Assembly: GCF_003992665.1 (NCBI RefSeq)
Contig: NZ_RZMX01000001.1
Span: forward strand, 1-64,000
Length of the DNA stretch: 64,000 nt
DNA from: Pelagibacterium montanilacus
GTDB lineage: Bacteria; Pseudomonadota; Alphaproteobacteria; Rhizobiales; Devosiaceae
Direction: 5' to 3'
This document shows, piece by piece, positions 1 to 8,447 of this stretch. Below the pieces are notes generated by a model. The model saw only the letters and a list, made by a program, of their open reading frames with translations, made no database searches and was not told where the DNA came from. The position numbers and the translations under genes were made by a program. Every line of letters begins with the position of its first letter. Position 1 is the stretch's first letter.

Positions 1-908
1 AGAGGCCGTTTCGAAAGGGGTTGAGCGGTCGAGGTTGGCATGATTCCAAGCGGTTTGCTGACCTGCATGGAGAATGTCATGTGGACCCCGACCACCCGTG
101 AACAGCATAACCGTCGTGCCACGCGATACCAGACCGATCTGACGGACGTGGAGTGGCGCCTGATCCAGCCGCACCTGCCTGCGGCCTGTAGAACGGGGCG
201 GCCCCGGGCCTGGCCGATGCGCGAGATCATCAACGCAATTTTCTACGTCCTGCGCGGCGGCATCACTTGGCGTCTCCTACCCTCGGACTTTCCGCCTTGG
301 CCGACCGTCTATCGGTGGTTCGCCGCATTGCGCGACGGCTCGGTCTTTGAGAAGATCAACCATGCCCTGGTCATGATGGACCGTGAGCGCGCCGGCCGCG
401 AGGCCAGTCCGTCCGCAGCCATAATCGACAGCCAATCCGTCAAAACCACCGAAGCCGGCGGCCCGCGTGGCTACGATGCAGGAAAGAAGATCAAAGGGCG
501 CAAGCGCCATGCACTGGTCGATACCGATGGGCGGCCGCTACTGGTCGAGCCGCATCCGGCCGACATCCAGGACAGAGACAGCGGCGGACCACTGCTACAG
601 ATCTCGCGCCCTCTGCTCCCCTTCATCAAACATGTATGGGCCGATGGCGGCTACAATCATGAGCGCGTGACCACCGCCACCAACATCATCGTCGAAATCG
701 TCAAGAAGCCCCCGGATCAGGTCGGCTTTGCCGTCTTGCCACGCAGATGGGTGGTCGAGCGCTTCTTTGCGTGGATCTGCCGCAACCGGCGCCTGGCAAA
801 GGACTTCGAGGCCACCATCAATTCAGCAGCCACCTTCCTTTACGCCGCCTCGGTCATGCTCCTCGTGAGGCGACTGGCCCGCCAGTCATGAGTTTCGAAA
901 CCGACTCT
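1..908 (+). mobile_element. IS5-family insertion sequence, apparently complete
   Basis: The left end starts AGAGGCCGTTTCGAAA. The right end (891-908), read in reverse complement, starts AGAGTCGGTTTCGAAA, so the ends form an imperfect terminal inverted repeat around one transposase gene. A length of about 0.9 kb suits a single-ORF IS5-family element. The base left of position 1 is outside the window, so a target duplication cannot be checked. Its right end abuts the middle of a hsdS reading frame. Confidence 0.85.
79..891 (+). CDS. IS5-family DDE transposase
   Basis: Transposase of the IS element, about 270 residues. The N-terminal part has the IS5 DUF4096-like region (LTDVEWRLIQPHLP, GITWRLLPSDFPPWPTVYRW). 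The catalytic core shows the three acidic sites: IIDSQSVKT, the ADGGY motif, and RWVVERFFAWICRNRRL carrying the C-terminal Glu. The start at 79 is preferred because GGAGA lies five bases upstream; in-frame ATGs at 40 and 67 are alternatives. No frameshift or internal stop is seen, so the enzyme could be active. Confidence 0.9.
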   Translation: MWTPTTREQHNRRATRYQTDLTDVEWRLIQPHLPAACRTGRPRAWPMREIINAIFYVLRGGITWRLLPSDFPPWPTVYRWFAALRDGSVFEKINHALVMMDRERAGREASPSAAIIDSQSVKTTEAGGPRGYDAGKKIKGRKRHALVDTDGRPLLVEPHPADIQDRDSGGPLLQISRPLLPFIKHVWADGGYNHERVTTATNIIVEIVKKPPDQVGFAVLPRRWVVERFFAWICRNRRLAKDFEATINSAATFLYAASVMLLVRRLARQS

Positions 909-2010
909 AAGCGAACAAGTGCTCGCAGCAAAAGGCACGGGAACCACTTTTAGCGCGATTTCAAAGGGAATCCTGAATAGCCACGAAATTCCCGTCGCCC
1001 CCCTCAACGAACAGCTCCGCATCGTTGAGAAGATCGAGACGCTGTTCGCCCGGCTGGACAAGGGCGAAGAGGCGCTGCGCGACGTGCAGAAACTGCTCGC
1101 ACGCTATCGCCAATCCGTCCTGAAGGCCGCCGTCACCGGCCAGCTCACCGTCGACTGGCGCGCCGAGAACGCCCACCGCCTGGAACCAGGCCAAGACCTG
1201 CTCGCCCGCATCCTGCAAACCCGCCGCGAAACCTGGGACGGCCGGGGCAAATACAAGGAACCCACCGGCCCCGACACGACCGACCTGCCAGAACTGCCGA
1301 AGGGGTGGGTTTGGACATCGCTTGGCGCTCTCATATCGAAAGGCCCCCAAAACGGACTGTATTTGCCGCAGTCAATATACGGCACAGGAACTCCGATACT
1401 TAGGATTGACGACTATCAGGTTGATTGGCTTCGACCCGTGCAGGAACTTCGACTCGTCGCCGCCGAGGCAGAAGACTGCGATAAATATTGCTTGCGCCAT
1501 GGTGATTTTGTGGTGAACCGCGTGAACAGCGTGTCCCACCTGGGAAAGACGACTCTTTTGCCGTTCGAATACGAGGGGGCGATATTCGAGTCGAATATGA
1601 TGAGGTTTTCGGTGAGCGACCAGATCAGCAGAGAATATCTGAATCTCTATTTGACCAGTGATTTGGGTCGAAAGAGATTGATAAAGAACTGCAAGCACGC
1701 TGTGAACCAGGCCAGCATCAACCAAGGTGATGTGGAAGCGACACCTGTTCCGCTGCCACCACGGCTCGAACAGGAAGAGATTGCCCAAAGAGTCGCCGAG
1801 GAATCGTCGCGCGAGATCGCAGGCTTGAAAACTTGCCAAACCGAACTCGCCCGCTCCGCCGCCCTGCGCCAGTCCATCCTGAAGGACGCCTTCGCAGGCC
1901 GTCTCGTCCCCCAGGACCCCACTGACGAGCCCGCCGCCGCTCTGCTCGCGCGGATCAAGGAAACCCGCGCCGCCGCGCCGGGAGGAACAAGACGAAGGAT
2001 CCGCGCATGA
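909..2010 (+). pseudogene. hsdS: HsdS, type I restriction specificity subunit, 5'-truncated by the IS
   Basis: Type I specificity subunits carry two target-recognition domains (TRD) separated by conserved helices. This remnant opens in the tail of the first TRD (FSAISKGILNSHEIPVAPLNEQ), continues through the central helical spacer, a complete second TRD (about residues 125-290) and the C-terminal repeat (RQSILKDAFAGRLVPQDP). The first TRD and the native start are missing; the reading frame runs straight into the IS at 908. A GTG at 919 could start a roughly 363-residue protein. The stop overlaps the hsdM ATG. Half-subunits can sometimes dimerise, but loss of function is more likely. The order S before M is less common. 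Confidence 0.85.
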
Positions 2011-3470
2011 CGAACGAACAGCTTGTCTCCAAGGTCTGGAACTATGCCCATGTCCTGCGAGACCAGGGCGTGTCCTATGGCGACTACATCGAGCAGATCA
2101 CCTACCTTCTGTTCCTGAAGATGGACCAAGAGCGCGAAGACCTGCTGGGCGAGACGTCGGCCATCCCCCCGCAATGGAGCTGGGCGCAGACCGCAAACAA
2201 GGACGGCGACGCGCTGGAGCTGCAGTATCGCCATACGCTCGAGGCGCTGGGCCGCGAAGACGGGCTGATCGGCACAATCTTCCGTAAGGCCCAGAACAAG
2301 CTGTCCGACCCGGCAAAGCTGAAGCGCATCGTCAGCCTGATCGACAAGGAAGGACCTTGGATCGGCCTGCAGGTCGACGTGAAGGGTGAGATCTACGAAG
2401 GGCTTCTGGAGCGCAACGCCTCCGAGGTGAAGTCTGGCGCTGGGCAGTATTTTACCCCGCGCCCGGTCATCGAGGCCATCGTCAAATGCGTCGACCCCAA
2501 GATCGGCGAGACAGTCTGCGACCCGGCATGCGGCACGGGGGGGTTCCTGCTGGCGGCCTATGACCACATGAAGACCCAGACCCAGGACCGCGAGAAGCTG
2601 CGCTCCCTGCGCCATACCTCATTCACCGGCGTCGACATCGTGGACGAAGTGGTCCGCCTTTGCGCGATGAACCTCTATCTTCACGGCATCGGCAACGGGG
2701 GAAGCCCCGTGGTGCAGGGGGACGCGCTGGCGAACGACGGCGGGGACCGCTTCAAGATCGTGCTCACGAACCCGCCCTTCGGCAAGAAGTCGAGTTACAA
2801 GGTTGTCGGCGAGGACGGCACGGTCACGACCGAGCGCGAGAACTACGAGCGCGAGGACTTCAAATTCACCACCTCGAACAAGCAGTTCAACTTCCTCCAG
2901 CACATAATGACGATCCTGGAGGCGAACGGCCGCGCGGGCGTGGTGCTGCCCGACAACGTGTTGTTCGAGGCCGGGCGGGCCGGTGAGGGCATCCGCAAGC
3001 GGCTCCTGGAGGGATTCAACTTCCACACCCTGCTGCGCCTGCCGACCGGCATCTGGTATAGCCCCGGCGTGAAGGCGAACGTGCTGTTCTTCGACAAGCG
3101 TCCCGCCTCGCGCGAGGTCCAGACGAAGGCACTCTGGGTTTATGACTATCGGACGAATGTCCACAAGACGCTGAAGACAAAGCGGCTCACGAGTGCCGAC
3201 TTCGACGACTTCGTCCACTGTTACCATGAACGCAAGGAAACCGAACGCTTCCGGCGCTTCAGCTACGAGGAACTCGCCCAGCGGGATAAGCTGAACCTCG
3301 ACATCTTCTGGCTGAAGGACGACAGCCTCGAAGACATCGACAGCCTGCCCGAGCCTGACGTGCTGGCCGCGGAGATCCTCGAGAACCTAGAGGCCGCGCT
3401 CGAGCAGTTCCGGGGCGTCGCTGCTGACCTCGGCGAGCAGGTTGACGACGATGACCTCGTTCGCGGATAG
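2007..3470 (+). CDS. hsdM: HsdM, type I restriction-modification N6-adenine methyltransferase
   Basis: 487-residue methylation subunit. The N-terminal HsdM helical domain (SKVWNYAHVLRDQGVSYGDY) is followed by the SAM-binding motif DPACGTGGFLLAAYDHM near residue 173 and the catalytic NPPF (LTNPPFGKKSS) near residue 255, both typical of N6-adenine methylases. The start overlaps the hsdS stop by four bases (ATGA), so translation is coupled to the broken S gene. No hsdR lies downstream in the window; it may be upstream of the IS or absent. Without an intact S subunit the methylase probably lacks its normal sequence specificity. Confidence 0.93.
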   Translation: MTNEQLVSKVWNYAHVLRDQGVSYGDYIEQITYLLFLKMDQEREDLLGETSAIPPQWSWAQTANKDGDALELQYRHTLEALGREDGLIGTIFRKAQNKLSDPAKLKRIVSLIDKEGPWIGLQVDVKGEIYEGLLERNASEVKSGAGQYFTPRPVIEAIVKCVDPKIGETVCDPACGTGGFLLAAYDHMKTQTQDREKLRSLRHTSFTGVDIVDEVVRLCAMNLYLHGIGNGGSPVVQGDALANDGGDRFKIVLTNPPFGKKSSYKVVGEDGTVTTERENYEREDFKFTTSNKQFNFLQHIMTILEANGRAGVVLPDNVLFEAGRAGEGIRKRLLEGFNFHTLLRLPTGIWYSPGVKANVLFFDKRPASREVQTKALWVYDYRTNVHKTLKTKRLTSADFDDFVHCYHERKETERFRRFSYEELAQRDKLNLDIFWLKDDSLEDIDSLPEPDVLAAEILENLEAALEQFRGVAADLGEQVDDDDLVRG

Positions 3471-3682
3471 GGGCAAGCGGCCGAGTCCCGTTTCCTGATT
3501 AACGCCGTCTACTCGGCGTGAGTGCTCGTTTACATGGCTACTTGCGCCGATACCAAGCAAGAGCGAGAGACGATTCGACAATTCGTATGGCGCGCTAACA
3601 AAAAAAAAGCCGCATCCCTGCAGCAGCTCAGTCGGACAATTGCTATAAATGCAGTGTCGCCTCCCGATACGGTTTTTGCCCG

Positions 3683-3850
3683 ATGTTCATGTTCGCAGCT
3701 CAGAAAATTGAATACGCTCTGCCTCGCTCCAGTAGGATCTCGACAGCTGGTGGTCATCGTCTTGCACCAGAGCTCGTTGAGCTGTTGCAGGCCCTTGCAA
3801 GAGATGCAGCACGACGTGAAGTGCGAGCGACTCGTGGACGCCATGCGTAA
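3683..3850 (+). CDS. Small ORF overlapping the recombinase start (55 aa)
   Basis: Short reading frame from ATG 3683 to TAA 3848-3850, overlapping the recombinase ATG at 3843 by eight bases in another frame. Its C-terminal half is Ala/Arg/Leu-rich and looks helical (ELVELLQALARDAARREV, then RATRGRHA). Small ORFs of this ALARxAARR type are, from memory, common directly before serine recombinases in alphaproteobacterial elements, but I cannot verify a family. The overlap suggests translational coupling. The preceding 3471-3682 after hsdM shows no gene I recognise; it is relatively AT-rich with an A9 run near 3600. Confidence 0.5.
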   Translation: MFMFAAQKIEYALPRSSRISTAGGHRLAPELVELLQALARDAARREVRATRGRHA

Positions 3851-5423
3851 GGTTGCTGTTTACGCACGGTATTCGAGCGACCTGCAACGTGAGCGTTCGA
3901 TCACAGACCAGTTCGCTCACTGCAATGAGTATGCTCGTCGCCAGGGATACGTGGTGGTCGCGAACTACTCGGACAGTGCTAAGTCCGGCGCGTCCCTCCA
4001 TGGCCGAGATGGCCTGGCAGCGTTGATGGTCGACGCAGCCACCGGAAAGTTCGACTGTATCGTCGTGGAGGCACTGGATCGCCTTTCCCGAGATCTTGGA
4101 GACTTGGCCAACCTGAACAAGCAGTTGGAATTTCTTGGAGTGACGGTCGAGGCGACAGGCCACGGCGTCGCAAGTGAAGTCGATATCGCGCTCCGTGGCC
4201 TCATCAGTTCCATGTTCCTAAAGGATCTGGCCCACAAGGTCAGGAGAGGTCTGGCTGGCGTCGTAGCCGACGGTCGTCACGCCGGAGGGCTTGCATATGG
4301 TTACAATGCGCTGCCAGGCAGCCCTGGCGAACTTACCATCAATGAAGAGGAAGCAGAGATTGTCCGGCGCATCTACCAGGAGTATGTGAGCGGCTCTCCG
4401 CCAAGAGAGATTGTGCACGGCCTGAACCACGATGGTGTGAACCCACCGAGGACGGCTAAACACTGGAACGCCTCTACGCTGAACGGCAGCGCCGCTCGCG
4501 GATACGGCATACTACGAAATCCGATCTATGCTGGCGAAATCGTCTGGAACCGCGTCCGGATGGTGAAAGACCCCAGCACCGGGAAACGTGTCTCGCGAAC
4601 CAACCCAACCGAAGAGTGGAAGCGGGTCGAGGTTCCTGCCCTCCGTATCGTAGATGAAGCGCTATTCGATGCAGCGAAAGCACGCAATGAGCGCAAGAGC
4701 TTGCGACACAGTTCGCACCACCGCCGCCCCAAGCACATGCTTTCGGGGCTGCTGAAGTGCGCCCACTGCGGCGGCGGCATGTCCGTGAAGGACAACGATC
4801 ACAGCCGGGTTCGCATTCACTGCAGCACGGCCAAGGAAAGCGGCGCATGCGCGTCCCGCTCCGCAGTCTACCTCGACGAGATTGAACATCGAGTGATCGA
4901 TGGTCTCGTCCGCGAGCTCAGAGGCCAAGAGGCCTTGAGAGTGTTTGTGGCAGCATACAACGCTGAGGTGCTAAAACTCCGGAGTGAGCTTGGCAACGAC
5001 AGCGCACCGCTCCAAAAGCGCATGGCGACTATCGAGACCCAACTCAAGCGCGCTGTCGACCTCGTCGTCCAGGGTGTGGTCGAGGAACAGGACGTCGTGC
5101 GGACATTGGCCGATCTAAAGCAGGAGCGAGCGGCTATCGAGCGGCAACTTGCGGCTTGGCAGGGACCTGACACGATCCAGCTCAGCAAGTCAGCGGCCGA
5201 CGTCTACGCCGAGACGATGGCTGATCTGGGTAATCGGATTGCGACAGCGCATGCTACGCGCCCGCCCGAAGCATTGGGAGCTCTCCGCGCCCTGATCGAC
5301 AAGGTCGTCATTGTCCCGGTTCACAGGGCGAAGCCGAAGATCAAACTCTACGGGAAACTGGCGGAACTCTTGCACCAACCGAGCACTGTCGGGGGGATTA
5401 GTGGTAGCGGAGGAGGGACTTGA
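3843..5423 (+). CDS. Large serine recombinase (resolvase/invertase plus Recombinase domain)
   Basis: About 526 residues. The N-terminal resolvase domain begins MRKVAVYARYSSDLQRER with the nucleophilic Ser at about residue 11, and continues with the typical VEALDRLSRD segment. A Recombinase domain follows, then a zinc ribbon (CAHCGGGM with later Cys) and a C-terminal coiled-coil-like region, the layout of large serine integrases. The open frame extends to 3522, but homology and start position favour 3843. The stop (5421-5423) lies inside the 3' end of the tRNA-Met gene on the other strand, so the last seven codons (SGSGGGT) are tRNA sequence. This placement suggests it integrates the neighbouring DNA at this tRNA. 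Confidence 0.9.
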   Translation: MRKVAVYARYSSDLQRERSITDQFAHCNEYARRQGYVVVANYSDSAKSGASLHGRDGLAALMVDAATGKFDCIVVEALDRLSRDLGDLANLNKQLEFLGVTVEATGHGVASEVDIALRGLISSMFLKDLAHKVRRGLAGVVADGRHAGGLAYGYNALPGSPGELTINEEEAEIVRRIYQEYVSGSPPREIVHGLNHDGVNPPRTAKHWNASTLNGSAARGYGILRNPIYAGEIVWNRVRMVKDPSTGKRVSRTNPTEEWKRVEVPALRIVDEALFDAAKARNERKSLRHSSHHRRPKHMLSGLLKCAHCGGGMSVKDNDHSRVRIHCSTAKESGACASRSAVYLDEIEHRVIDGLVRELRGQEALRVFVAAYNAEVLKLRSELGNDSAPLQKRMATIETQLKRAVDLVVQGVVEEQDVVRTLADLKQERAAIERQLAAWQGPDTIQLSKSAADVYAETMADLGNRIATAHATRPPEALGALRALIDKVVIVPVHRAKPKIKLYGKLAELLHQPSTVGGISGSGGGT

Positions 5424-5478
5424 ACCCCCGACACACGGATTATGATTCCGTTGCTCTAACCAACTGAGCTACTCCGCC
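5402..5478 (-). tRNA. tRNA-Met (CAT), elongator type
   Basis: On the minus strand the sequence starts GGCGGAGTAGCTCAGTTGG, has the anticodon arm ACGGA-ATCATAA-TCCGT with anticodon CAT, a T arm with GGTTCAAGTCC, and an encoded 3' CCA. The acceptor begins with a G-U pair opposite CTCCGCT plus A73. The general sequence matches alphaproteobacterial elongator tRNA-Met rather than initiator tRNA. Ile2 (lysidine) tRNA also has CAT but differs in body. Its 3' end is shared with the recombinase gene. Confidence 0.93.
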
Positions 5479-5542
5479 CCTGGCGAGCCAGCTTCACAAA
5501 GGAGCCGGCCGGGCGCGTCGCCGAGCGGCGACTTGGCGCTTA

Positions 5543-7033
5543 TTAGGGAGCGCGCCGACCCGTGTCAAGCGGCTGTGCGCGTTCCCCATGGTCCATGGCC
5601 ATGGACCATGCCGCTGCCAGATCGGCCACCAGCCCGGCACGCGCCGCTTCGGCCGCCGCGGGGTCGGGCAGGCGCAGGATATAGGAGGGGTGCACCGCCA
5701 CCATCAGCGGCGTCCCGTCAGGCAGGGCCAGCGGCTTGCCGCGCACCTTCGAGATCGTCACCGTGCGCCCCAGCAGGGCCTGCGCCGCGCTGGCGCCCAG
5801 GGCCAGCACCACGCGCGGGCGCACCAGCGCCATCTCCTTTTCCAGCCAGAACCGGCACGCGGCGATCTCACCGCCATCGGGCTTCTGATGCAACCGCCGC
5901 TTGCCGCGCGGCACGAATTTGAAGTGCTTGACCGCATTGGTCACATAGGCCTTGGCCCGCTCGAACCCTGCCTCCTCCATCGCCGCGTCGAGCACCCGCC
6001 CCGCCGGCCCGACAAAGGGCCGCCCGGCCAGATCCTCGCTGTCGCCCGGCTGCTCGCCGATCACCATAATCGGCGCATCCGCGCTCCCCTCCCCGAACAC
6101 CGTCCGGGTGGCGTTCTCGAACAGCGGGCAGCGCTGGCACGCCTGTGCCGCTGCCCTCGCATCCTCAAGTGTTGCGAAATCCTCACCCGCCGGCACGGAG
6201 GGTTCTCCCTCCGCCTTGCGCGCGACCATTCTCGCGTGACGCCTTGGAGGTTCGGTGCCCTTGCGCGCGATCATCTCTGCCTCCCGCGACTGCGCCTGTC
6301 GGATCAGTTCGGGAACGAGATCGGCTTCGGGGAGGTTGCGCCAGAATTTCCTGGGCATCTCGGCGGTCATCGCCTTCACCTTGAGCCGTGCGGGATTGAA
6401 AATGGAGCGGAAATAGGTCCGCCACACGTCTTCCATGGCGTCGGTTTCGGGCACGTCGCTGCGCCTGGCCCCGGGCCCGAACCCCAGCGCCGTGCCGTCC
6501 CAGAACACCGATCGATAAGGCGTGAGGATCGCCCAGCCCATGCCCGCGAACCGCTCGGCGAAAAACGGCGCGGTGCGCTCGAGCACATAGTGGTCGGGCT
6601 CGTACCAGGCGGCGAACTGCGCGCCGGTCTCATCGAGCGCCCGGAACCGCACGAAGGCCTTCATCTTGTGGCTGTCGCGCCGCACCGCCTTGATCAAGCC
6701 ATCGAGCGCCCGCACATCGGCGTCCGAAGCCACCTCGAGCAGCGTGCGATCGGCCTGCAGCCGGAAGGCGATGCGATAAAGAAGGCCGAAGCGCCCCGGA
6801 TCGCTGTGGCAGATCGCCGTCTCCGCAAGCTCCAAGAAGCGCCGCGGCACGCGCACCGGCGCCGTCCCCGCCGCCCCGCCACCCTCGGGCGCCAGCGCGT
6901 CGAAAAGCCCCCCTTCCCGCCCGATCATGCGCCAGTCGACCGCATCGGGCGGCACACGCGCGGCCAGCAGCCGCCTTGCCGGTTCGCGCCACTGATCGAG
7001 ATCATTGGGCGCGGTGAGCGTGACCGCATGCAT
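5543..7033 (-). CDS. UdgX-type uracil-DNA glycosylase fused to a TIGR03915-like DNA-metabolism domain
   Basis: About 496 residues. Residues 1 to roughly 230 match the conserved partner domain of radical SAM repair proteins (TIGR03915 type: PDAVDWRMIGREGGLF, MEDVWRTYFRSIFNPARL). The C-terminal part is a family-4/UdgX uracil-DNA glycosylase fold: GEQPGD near 323, the basic loop GKRRLHQKP near 377 and HPSYILR near 443. In UdgX the loop KRRIH carries the His that forms a covalent bond with uracil-site DNA; KRRLH here keeps that His. The ATG at 7033 overlaps the TGA of the upstream radical SAM gene by one base, so the two form an operon. The open frame reaching 8044 is antisense shadow. Confidence 0.88.
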   Translation of the reverse strand: MHAVTLTAPNDLDQWREPARRLLAARVPPDAVDWRMIGREGGLFDALAPEGGGAAGTAPVRVPRRFLELAETAICHSDPGRFGLLYRIAFRLQADRTLLEVASDADVRALDGLIKAVRRDSHKMKAFVRFRALDETGAQFAAWYEPDHYVLERTAPFFAERFAGMGWAILTPYRSVFWDGTALGFGPGARRSDVPETDAMEDVWRTYFRSIFNPARLKVKAMTAEMPRKFWRNLPEADLVPELIRQAQSREAEMIARKGTEPPRRHARMVARKAEGEPSVPAGEDFATLEDARAAAQACQRCPLFENATRTVFGEGSADAPIMVIGEQPGDSEDLAGRPFVGPAGRVLDAAMEEAGFERAKAYVTNAVKHFKFVPRGKRRLHQKPDGGEIAACRFWLEKEMALVRPRVVLALGASAAQALLGRTVTISKVRGKPLALPDGTPLMVAVHPSYILRLPDPAAAEAARAGLVADLAAAWSMAMDHGERAQPLDTGRRAP

Positions 7034-8280
7034 CAGAACAGGCTCAGTTGCTGCGGGGCGGGCTTGAGCTTTTCGGCCAGCGTCCCCGAATCGGTCAACG
7101 CGCCCGGGCTCCAGTCCGCCGCCTCGATGAACGGGCGCACCTTGGCAAGGCTCGCGCACAGCCGCCGCACATCCTCGAGCCGCAGCCGGTGATGGCGCCG
7201 CGTCGCCACGATCCGGTCCACCGCCCGCGCGCCCAGCCCCGGCACGCGCAACAGCATCTCGCGGTCGGCGCGGTTGACGTCGACGGGAAACAGGTGCCGG
7301 GCCGTCAGCGCCCAGGCCAGCTTGGGGTCGATCGAAAGGTCGAGCAGCCCGTCGCTGCCGCCCGCCACGATCTCCTCGACTTCGAACCCGTAGAACCGCA
7401 GCAGCCAGTCCGCCTGATAAAGCCGGTGCTCGCGCATCAAAGGCGGGCGGACCGCCGGCAGATTGGCGCTGGCGTCGGGAATGGGCGAGAACGCCGAGTA
7501 ATAGACGCGCTTGAGCCCGTACCCGGCGTAAAGCGAAGCCGAACGGGTCAGGATCGTCGCGTCGCTGGACGGATCGGCCCCCACGATCATCTGGGTGGAT
7601 TGCCCGCCCGGCGCGAAGCGCTCGGGCCTGGCCTTGGCCCTGGGGTCGGCCCGCCCGGCCTGCCAGCGTCGGGCGACCCCTGCCATCGCCGTGCGGATTT
7701 CCTCGGGCCGTTTTTCCGGCGCAAAGCGGGAGAGCCCCTGGTCGGTGGGCATCTCGATATTGGTGGACAGCCGATCCGCGTGTCGCCCCGCTTCCTCGAC
7801 CAGGGCGGGATCGGCATTGGGGATGATCTTGAGGTGGATATAGCCGGCGAACCCGTGCTCGAGCCGCAACGACCGCGCCACCCGCACCATCTCCTCCATG
7901 GTGTGGTCGGGCGAGCGGATAATGCCTGAGGAGAGAAACAGCCCCTCGATATAATTGCGCTTGTAAAAGTCGAGCGTGAGCCCGACCACGTCCTCGGCCG
8001 AGAACCGGGCCCGCGCGACGTTCGATGAGGACCGGTTCACGCAATAGACGCAGTCATAAATGCAGAAATTGGTCAAAAGGATCTTGAGCAGCGAAATGCA
8101 GCGCCCGTCCGGCGCGTAGGAATGGCAAATCCCGCTCCCCGGCGCGGTCGAGCCGATGCCCTGTGTGCCTTTGGCCGAACGCTTCTCGGTGCCGCTCGAT
8201 GCGCATGAGGCATCGTATTTTGCGGCATCGGACAGGATCGCGAGTTTGCGGGAGAGGGAAAGCTGGACCATGATGTTCAT
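7033..8280 (-). CDS. Putative DNA modification/repair radical SAM protein (TIGR03916 type)
   Basis: About 415 residues. The radical SAM cluster motif CIYDCVYC (CX3CX2C) lies near residue 72, preceded by SYAPDGRCISLLKILLTNF, which is characteristic of this SplB-like family. A helix-hairpin-helix DNA-binding stretch (VNRADREMLLRVPGLGARA) lies towards the C-terminus and the protein ends PQQLSLF. The family is consistently paired with the UdgX/TIGR03915 partner, as here. The substrate is unknown; a role in repair of modified or damaged DNA is inferred. Start ATG 8280 is chosen from the conserved QLSLSRKLAILSDAAKYDASC region; a nearby ATG at 8271 is possible. A LexA-like box overlaps the start. 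Confidence 0.9.
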   Translation of the reverse strand: MNIMVQLSLSRKLAILSDAAKYDASCASSGTEKRSAKGTQGIGSTAPGSGICHSYAPDGRCISLLKILLTNFCIYDCVYCVNRSSSNVARARFSAEDVVGLTLDFYKRNYIEGLFLSSGIIRSPDHTMEEMVRVARSLRLEHGFAGYIHLKIIPNADPALVEEAGRHADRLSTNIEMPTDQGLSRFAPEKRPEEIRTAMAGVARRWQAGRADPRAKARPERFAPGGQSTQMIVGADPSSDATILTRSASLYAGYGLKRVYYSAFSPIPDASANLPAVRPPLMREHRLYQADWLLRFYGFEVEEIVAGGSDGLLDLSIDPKLAWALTARHLFPVDVNRADREMLLRVPGLGARAVDRIVATRRHHRLRLEDVRRLCASLAKVRPFIEAADWSPGALTDSGTLAEKLKPAPQQLSLF

Positions 8281-8289
8281 GCTATGTTC
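8275..8289 (-). promoter_or_regulatory. Putative LexA (SOS) box
   Basis: GTTCATGCTATGTTC is a perfect GTTC-N7-GTTC, the alphaproteobacterial LexA consensus. It overlaps the start codon of the radical SAM gene, close to where a promoter must lie. About two such matches are expected by chance in 64 kb counting both orientations, so the support comes from its position before a repair operon. Confidence 0.55.
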
Positions 8290-8331
8290 CCATCCGCCAT
8301 CGCGCAAGCCCCGGGGCGCGCGCGCCGCTCA

Positions 8332-8349
8332 CGAACGCGCGAGCGTTCG
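8332..8349. repeat. Perfect 7-bp inverted repeat between divergent genes
   Basis: CGAACGC-GCGA-GCGTTCG lies between the SOS-like repair operon and the divergent dioxygenase gene. It could be an operator for either gene, or a small hairpin; no T run follows. Confidence 0.45.
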
Positions 8350-8447
8350 GCCAGGGTGAATGATGCGTTCGGATTGGAGCCATTTCCGCGCGCGCCCTTC
8401 CCCATTATGTTGAATCCACCGAACACGAACTTTCTGGAGACGCTGGA

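Noticed and set aside
3522-3842. Upstream extension of the recombinase
   Set aside because: The added 107 residues have no resemblance to resolvases; homology begins at ATG 3843.
7034-8044. N-terminal extension of the UdgX gene up to 8044
   Set aside because: It is antisense-frame shadow over the radical SAM gene; the real start is the ATG at 7033 overlapping the radical SAM stop.
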